Shown: positions 13,894 through 15,400 of the stretch, piece by piece
Numbering within the stretch: the stretch's first letter is position 1
Layout of the letters: each line of letters begins with the position of its first letter
Source: RGIG3009 sp045595445
GTDB taxonomy: Bacteria > Bacillota > Clostridia > Oscillospirales > Acutalibacteraceae
Length of the DNA stretch: 15,400 bases
Direction: 5' to 3'
Assembly (NCBI GenBank): GCA_045595445.1
Contig: JAZOAK010000048.1
Location: forward strand, 1-15,400
Program-made: the position numbers and the translations under genes
Notes under the pieces: generated by a model
The model's input: the letters and a program-made list of their open reading frames with translations, nothing else
The model's database searches: none
What the model was told of the DNA's origin: nothing

Positions 13894-13929
13894 AAAAGCA
13901 CCCGACAGCAAGCTGTTGGGTGCTTTTTT
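13894..13929 (+). terminator. Rho-independent terminator of the microcompartment operon
   Basis: GCACCC (13898-13903) pairs with GGGTGC (13918-13923), and the stem continues inward through GACAG/CTGTT with a small loop. A-tract and T-tract flanks (TTTTTT at 13924-13929) complete the structure. It begins 10 bases after the pduL stop. Confidence 0.92.
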
Positions 13930-13937
13930 CCAGGTTA

Positions 13938-13966
13938 TTGACCTTTTACGAAAAATGCGGTAAAAT
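13938..13966 (+). promoter_or_regulatory. Promoter of the ribulose-phosphate epimerase gene
   Basis: TTGACC (13938-13943) and TAAAAT (13961-13966) are separated by 17 bases, directly downstream of the operon terminator. Predicted transcription start is near 13973. The gene after it is therefore a separate unit from the BMC operon. Confidence 0.78.
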
Positions 13967-14009
13967 GTATTTGTATTTCTATGCCCATCGGGCGGAAAAG
14001 AGGCAAATT

Positions 14010-14684
14010 ATGCTGGTATCCCCCTCGATCCTCACCTGTGACTTCGCACATATGGAACAGGAATTAAATTTTGTGAAATCGACCGGTGCCGATATGGTGC
14101 ATCTGGACGTTATGGACGGTGTGTTCGTGCCTAACTTAAGCTTCGGCCCGCCCATCGTGCAATGCATTCGTCCGGTTTCCGATATGTTTTTCGATGTCCA
14201 TTTAATGATACAATATCCCCACCGCTTCGTCAAAGAGTTTGCCGAAGCCGGTGCCGATCTCATCAACTTCCACGTCGAAAGCGATTCCCCCATCGAAGAA
14301 ACTCTCGATACCATTCGTAAGCTGGGCAAAAAAACGGCTCTCACCATCAAACCAAAAACACCCGCTTCAGCGGTGTTCCCTTATTTGGATAAAGTGGATA
14401 TGATTTTGGTTATGACAGTCGAACCCGGTTTCGGCGGCCAAAAATTTATGGCCGATATGTTGCCCAAAGTCACCGAACTGCGCCGCGAAATCGACCGCCG
14501 CGGTTTATCGGTTTTGTTGCAGGTCGACGGCGGCATTCCTGCTCAACCCGCCCCCTTAGCCGCCGCAGCCGGCGCCGATGTTGCGGTGATCGGCAGTGCT
14601 TTGTTCAACGCACCGGATGCCGCCGCCCTTGTTAACGAGATTCATACACTTCCCGTAGGCGATGCAACGCAATCCCCCGTATAA
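14010..14684 (+). CDS. rpe: Ribulose-phosphate 3-epimerase
   Basis: This complete 224-residue TIM-barrel enzyme interconverts D-ribulose-5-phosphate and D-xylulose-5-phosphate in the pentose phosphate pathway. It starts MLVSPSILTCDFAHMEQE and has the metal and acid/base residues in HLDVMDG, FDVHLMI and QVDGGI, plus VEPGFGGQKF. Length is normal for the family. ATG 14010 is chosen because AAGAGG (13998-14003) sits 6 bases upstream; an earlier in-frame start at 13887 would fall in the terminator. It has its own promoter, so it is probably a housekeeping gene beside the BMC locus. Its 3' end overlaps the mecA-like gene tail-to-tail by 53 bases. Confidence 0.95.
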   Translation: MLVSPSILTCDFAHMEQELNFVKSTGADMVHLDVMDGVFVPNLSFGPPIVQCIRPVSDMFFDVHLMIQYPHRFVKEFAEAGADLINFHVESDSPIEETLDTIRKLGKKTALTIKPKTPASAVFPYLDKVDMILVMTVEPGFGGQKFMADMLPKVTELRREIDRRGLSVLLQVDGGIPAQPAPLAAAAGADVAVIGSALFNAPDAAALVNEIHTLPVGDATQSPV

Positions 14685-14994
14685 TCGGTGTGCCGTGTTC
14701 TTCCAAAAATGCCGCGGCACCGGTTCCTTCTTCCACCAACTGTGCAAATTCCGATAACACGCGCCGCACGCCGCTTTGCTTGCGGCGCCCCATATACGTA
14801 ATCAATCGGTATTCTTGCCCAAACCCATATAACGAAGCCAGCGGCAACCCGCCGGCATCCACCGCCGCCAAATTTTCGCCCAACCGCAGCAATTCGTTTT
14901 CGTCGGCAATGGCGTAAATTTGCGGCACGCACACGGTATGTTTTTCTTTTCCCGTTTCGGGTATCACCAAAAACAAACACCCGCCGGCATACAA
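14632..14994 (-). CDS. mecA: MecA-like ClpC adaptor, C-terminal part only (5' end lost at a junction)
   Basis: The readable 120 residues resemble the C-terminal domain of MecA adaptors, which present substrates to ClpCP. IYAIADENELLRLGENL matches the FEDVISLSKL region of B. subtilis MecA. LASLYGFGQEYRLIT matches TTLYSFENRYYLY. RVLSEFAQLVEEGTGAAAFLEEHG and the end PIIRGIALHRLREVY match SILLEYA...LEEYGKLII...ALETI. These matches were made by eye from memory. The N-terminal domain is missing: the frame is interrupted at about 15007, where the sequence becomes clpP. The TTG at 14994 is not a credible start. The gene converges on rpe with a 53-base overlap, which is plausible for a natural gene end. 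The break is more likely an assembly artefact than a real truncation. Confidence 0.6.
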   Translation of the reverse strand: MYAGGCLFLVIPETGKEKHTVCVPQIYAIADENELLRLGENLAAVDAGGLPLASLYGFGQEYRLITYMGRRKQSGVRRVLSEFAQLVEEGTGAAAFLEEHGTPIIRGIALHRLREVYESR

Positions 14995-15266
14995 ATAGTG
15001 GATACGTCACACTTGATAAACTGCATAGTATCGTAAATTGCCATACCGGCGGTAACACTTCCGCCCGGGCTGTTGATGTACAGGTGAATATCCTTCTTTG
15101 GGTCTTCTGCCTCGAGGAACAGAAGCTGAGCCACTACAAGACTTGCGGTAGTGTCGTTTACTTCGTCACCGAGGAAGATAATTCTGTCTTTTAATAATCT
15201 GGAGTAAATGTCATAGGAACGTTCGCCTTTGCTGGTCTGTTCCACAACGTAAGGTACAAAACTCAT
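14964..15266 (-). CDS. clpP: ClpP protease, N-terminal fragment truncated at a junction
   Basis: Translation from ATG 15266 (minus strand), 7 bases after GGAGG, gives MSFVPYVVEQTSKGERSYD, followed by LKDRIIFLGDEV, DPKKDIHLYINSPGG, VTAGMAIYDTMQFIK and CDVSTIC, all classic ClpP. Normal ClpP continues with the MGMAASMGAF block holding the catalytic serine. Here it changes after CDVSTICM to PAGVCFW and stops at 14964. Only about 93 of the usual 194 or so residues are genuine, and Ser, His and Asp of the triad are all missing. The foreign tail is mecA-like DNA read in another frame. Upstream on the minus strand lies the end of tig, the usual tig-clpP order. The fragment and its flank look more AT-rich than the rest of the window. 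Confidence 0.85.
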   Translation of the reverse strand: MSFVPYVVEQTSKGERSYDIYSRLLKDRIIFLGDEVNDTTASLVVAQLLFLEAEDPKKDIHLYINSPGGSVTAGMAIYDTMQFIKCDVSTICMPAGVCFW

Positions 15267-15312
15267 GTCTAATCCTCCAATCTTAACATATCGTATATAA
15301 CGCAAAATGCCC

Positions 15313-15329
15313 GCCCGCAAAATGCGGGC
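15313..15329 (-). terminator. Short GC hairpin between tig and clpP
   Basis: Seven pairs join 15313-15319 with 15323-15329 (GCCCGCA/TGCGGGC) around a 3-base loop. On the minus strand it is followed only by GGGCATTTTG, so it is a weak or partial terminator that could let some transcription pass from tig into clpP. Confidence 0.4.
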
Positions 15330-15355
15330 AGGATTTTATTTGCAAAGCTTTTTAA

Positions 15356-15400
15356 TTACTTTTCTACTGCTGCATTTACAACAAGCTCAAGAGCCTTCTG
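15356..15400 (-). CDS. tig: Trigger factor, last 14 residues (partial)
   Basis: Reading the minus strand from the window edge gives QKALELVVNAAVEK and a TAA stop (15356-15358). This resembles the C-terminus of trigger factor, the ribosome-bound chaperone, and lies directly upstream of clpP as is usual in bacteria (tig-clpP-clpX). The fragment is too short for proof; context gives most of the support. Confidence 0.6.
   Translation of the reverse strand, partial: QKALELVVNAAVEK

Noticed and set aside
13887..14009. Upstream extension of the epimerase from 13887
   Set aside because: It would begin inside the operon terminator and upstream of the epimerase promoter. ATG 14010 has a good ribosome site and gives the normal family N-terminus.
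1..15400. tRNA, rRNA, CRISPR array, insertion sequence or phage genes
   Set aside because: No cloverleaf, direct-repeat/spacer pattern, transposase motif or terminal inverted repeats were seen. The BMC-H repeats are gene duplications.

Overview
This window carries a nearly complete glycyl-radical-enzyme bacterial microcompartment (BMC) operon on the + strand (about 271-13929). A housekeeping ribulose-phosphate 3-epimerase gene follows, and then minus-strand fragments of mecA, clpP and tig. MecA-type adaptors, tig next to clpP, strong AGGAGG ribosome binding sites and AT-rich promoters point to a Gram-positive Bacillota, most likely a gut-type Clostridia. That assignment is inference.

Layout: 1-331 is a gene-free, T-rich leader with the terminator of an upstream gene, repeated words and a TTGACT-N17-TAGAAT promoter (P1). 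P1 drives a B12-independent diol dehydratase of the glycyl radical family (332-2860), its radical-SAM activase (2860-3651), a EutS/PduU-like shell protein (3656-4030) and a EutP/PduV-like GTPase (4027-4503). A second promoter (P2, TTGACT-N17-TATGAT, 4500-4528) overlaps the GTPase stop codon. It precedes a class II aldolase (4584-5387), a GlcG/PduO-C-like protein (5398-5883), an MDR alcohol dehydrogenase (5883-7091), five BMC-H shell genes (7106-8701), a strong hairpin, a BMC-P pentamer (8788-9069), PduS (9056-10387), a PduT-type BMC-T (10387-10935), a DeoR regulator (10976-11734), a CoA-acylating aldehyde dehydrogenase (11776-13221) and PduL (13237-13884). A clear terminator ends the operon.

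Proposed pathway, inferred from the family assignments: a 6-deoxysugar phosphate (L-fuculose-1-P or L-rhamnulose-1-P) is cleaved to DHAP and L-lactaldehyde. Lactaldehyde is reduced to 1,2-propanediol, the glycyl radical enzyme dehydrates this to propionaldehyde, and the aldehyde is dismutated to propanol and propionyl-CoA, then propionyl-phosphate. The shell retains the aldehydes and recycles NAD and CoA inside, and PduS/PduT may pass electrons across it. This matches the known GRM5 class (aldolase plus propanediol-dehydratase GRE). Unusual points are an MDR instead of an iron alcohol dehydrogenase, a Cys-rich tail on the aldolase, a BMC-H gene with nested starts, and two promoter regions sharing exact words in mostly inverted orientation.

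The right end (after about 14988) looks like a junction: clpP stops before its catalytic serine and runs directly into the C-terminal part of a mecA-like gene. A metagenome assembly misjoin is the simplest explanation, so the clpP/tig part may come from another genome.
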